Source: Acidobacteriota bacterium (GTDB taxonomy: Bacteria > Acidobacteriota > Thermoanaerobaculia > Gp7-AA8). Taken from it: a stretch of 38,314 nucleotides of DNA. Of this stretch, positions 38,060-38,314 are shown in pieces. The translations under genes were made by a program, and so were the position numbers. Each line of letters opens with the position of its first letter. The stretch's first letter is position 1. The notes under the pieces were generated by a model. It searched no databases. It was not told the DNA's origin and saw nothing but the letters and a program-made list of their open reading frames with translations. The stretch lies in the NCBI GenBank assembly GCA_019247495.1, contig JAFAOU010000130.1, forward strand, positions 1 through 38,314, read 5' to 3'.

Positions 38060-38087
38060 TTCGACAAGGTGTCTTCGACAAGGTGTC
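38060..38087. repeat. Tandem 14-bp repeat in the right-end divergent region
   Basis: Two exact copies of TTCGACAAGGTGTC stand head to tail; each contains the small palindrome GACA-AGG-TGTC. They lie in the 159-bp gap between the membrane protein and the DoxX-like gene. They may be an operator or the end of a dispersed repeat. No other gene is seen in this gap. Confidence 0.5.
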
Positions 38088-38150
38088 AGCTCTTCGGTCT
38101 GTTTCCTGCGACGCACGACTCGGCGCCGGCGGCCGTCCCAAATGATCATC

Positions 38151-38156
38151 TACAAT
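38151..38156 (+). promoter_or_regulatory. Putative -10 element of the DoxX-like gene
   Basis: TACAAT lies 17 bases before ATG 38174, with GAGG at 38163-38166 in ribosome-binding position. No clear -35 is seen. Confidence 0.35.
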
Positions 38157-38173
38157 CGGGCCGAGGTCTAACG

Positions 38174-38314
38174 ATGAACATCCTGTTGTGGGTCCTGCAG
38201 ATCCTGACCGCGCTCCTCTACGGAGCGTCGGGCGTGATGAAGGTGTTCATGCTCGACAAGGTAAGCGAGGGCGTCCCGTCCTTCGGTGCATTGCCGCGGA
38301 AAGCGTGGACTGCG
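38174..38314 (+). CDS. DoxX-like membrane protein (3' end outside window)
   Basis: Only the first 47 residues are visible. The N-terminal helix ILLWVLQILTALLYGASGVM followed by KVFMLDKVSEGVPSFGALPR matches the start of DoxX-like four-helix membrane proteins, in which the first helix ends in G-x-x-K. The function of these proteins is poorly defined. The start ATG has GAGG eight bases upstream and a TACAAT -10 before that. Confidence 0.7.
   Translation, partial: MNILLWVLQILTALLYGASGVMKVFMLDKVSEGVPSFGALPRKAWTA

Overview
This is a GC-rich bacterial window. There are no rRNA, tRNA, phage or IS genes, no CRISPR array and no complete transposon. Several features together suggest an Acidobacteriota-like soil or environmental bacterium: a giant soluble poly-HAMP hybrid kinase, a DUF5916 outer-membrane protein, a gingipain-type C25 protease, a TonB C-terminal-domain protein, many secreted proteins, and several families of palindromic intergenic repeats. 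That placement is an inference from gene content; nothing in the window proves it.

Layout. 1-762 (-): cheR, cut by the left edge. 1021-1491 (+): four-helix DUF1772-like membrane protein. 1748-2283 (+): frameshifted SAM methyltransferase. 2429-3066 (+): vapBC toxin-antitoxin pair with a palindromic operator. 3106-10389 (-): 2427-residue hybrid histidine kinase with fourteen 92-residue HAMP repeats and three receiver domains. 10584-11048 (-): small unrecognised protein made of two related halves. 11198-13462 (+): triple-PAS hybrid kinase, overlapping tail-to-tail with a membrane lipoprotein (13410-14462, -). 14497-14939 (-): probable BrnT-like toxin-antitoxin pair. 14942-15939 (-): SnoaL-like and DUF4097-like proteins. 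16016-18078 (+): OmpR-type regulator and sensor kinase, followed by a secreted serine hydrolase fused to a two-lobed aspartyl-protease-like domain (18130-19974). The regulator operon and the hydrolase gene share a TTCAT-N6-TTCACAACT motif upstream, which suggests that the two-component system controls both.

20062-23005 holds a pirin, a murein L,D-transpeptidase and an exported phospholipase-D-like protein. 23089-26217 (-) is a large C25 peptidase. 26373-27822 (+) is an overlapping three-gene operon (two-helix membrane protein, yaeQ, tag). A PilZ protein follows. On the minus strand from 32768 to 28480 lie a GNAT acetyltransferase, a compact acetate kinase, glutamine-dependent NAD synthetase, a small lipoprotein and a UbiE-like methyltransferase. 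32795-36628 holds a TonB C-terminal-domain protein facing a DUF5916 protein. The right end has two minus-strand secreted or membrane proteins and the start of a DoxX-like gene cut by the edge.

The most notable points are the poly-HAMP kinase, the shared regulator motif, the protease fusion, the compact acetate kinase, a 26-bp divergent promoter with overlapping -10 elements, a repeat element inserted in frame in pirin, and at least five families of intergenic palindromic repeats at gene ends.
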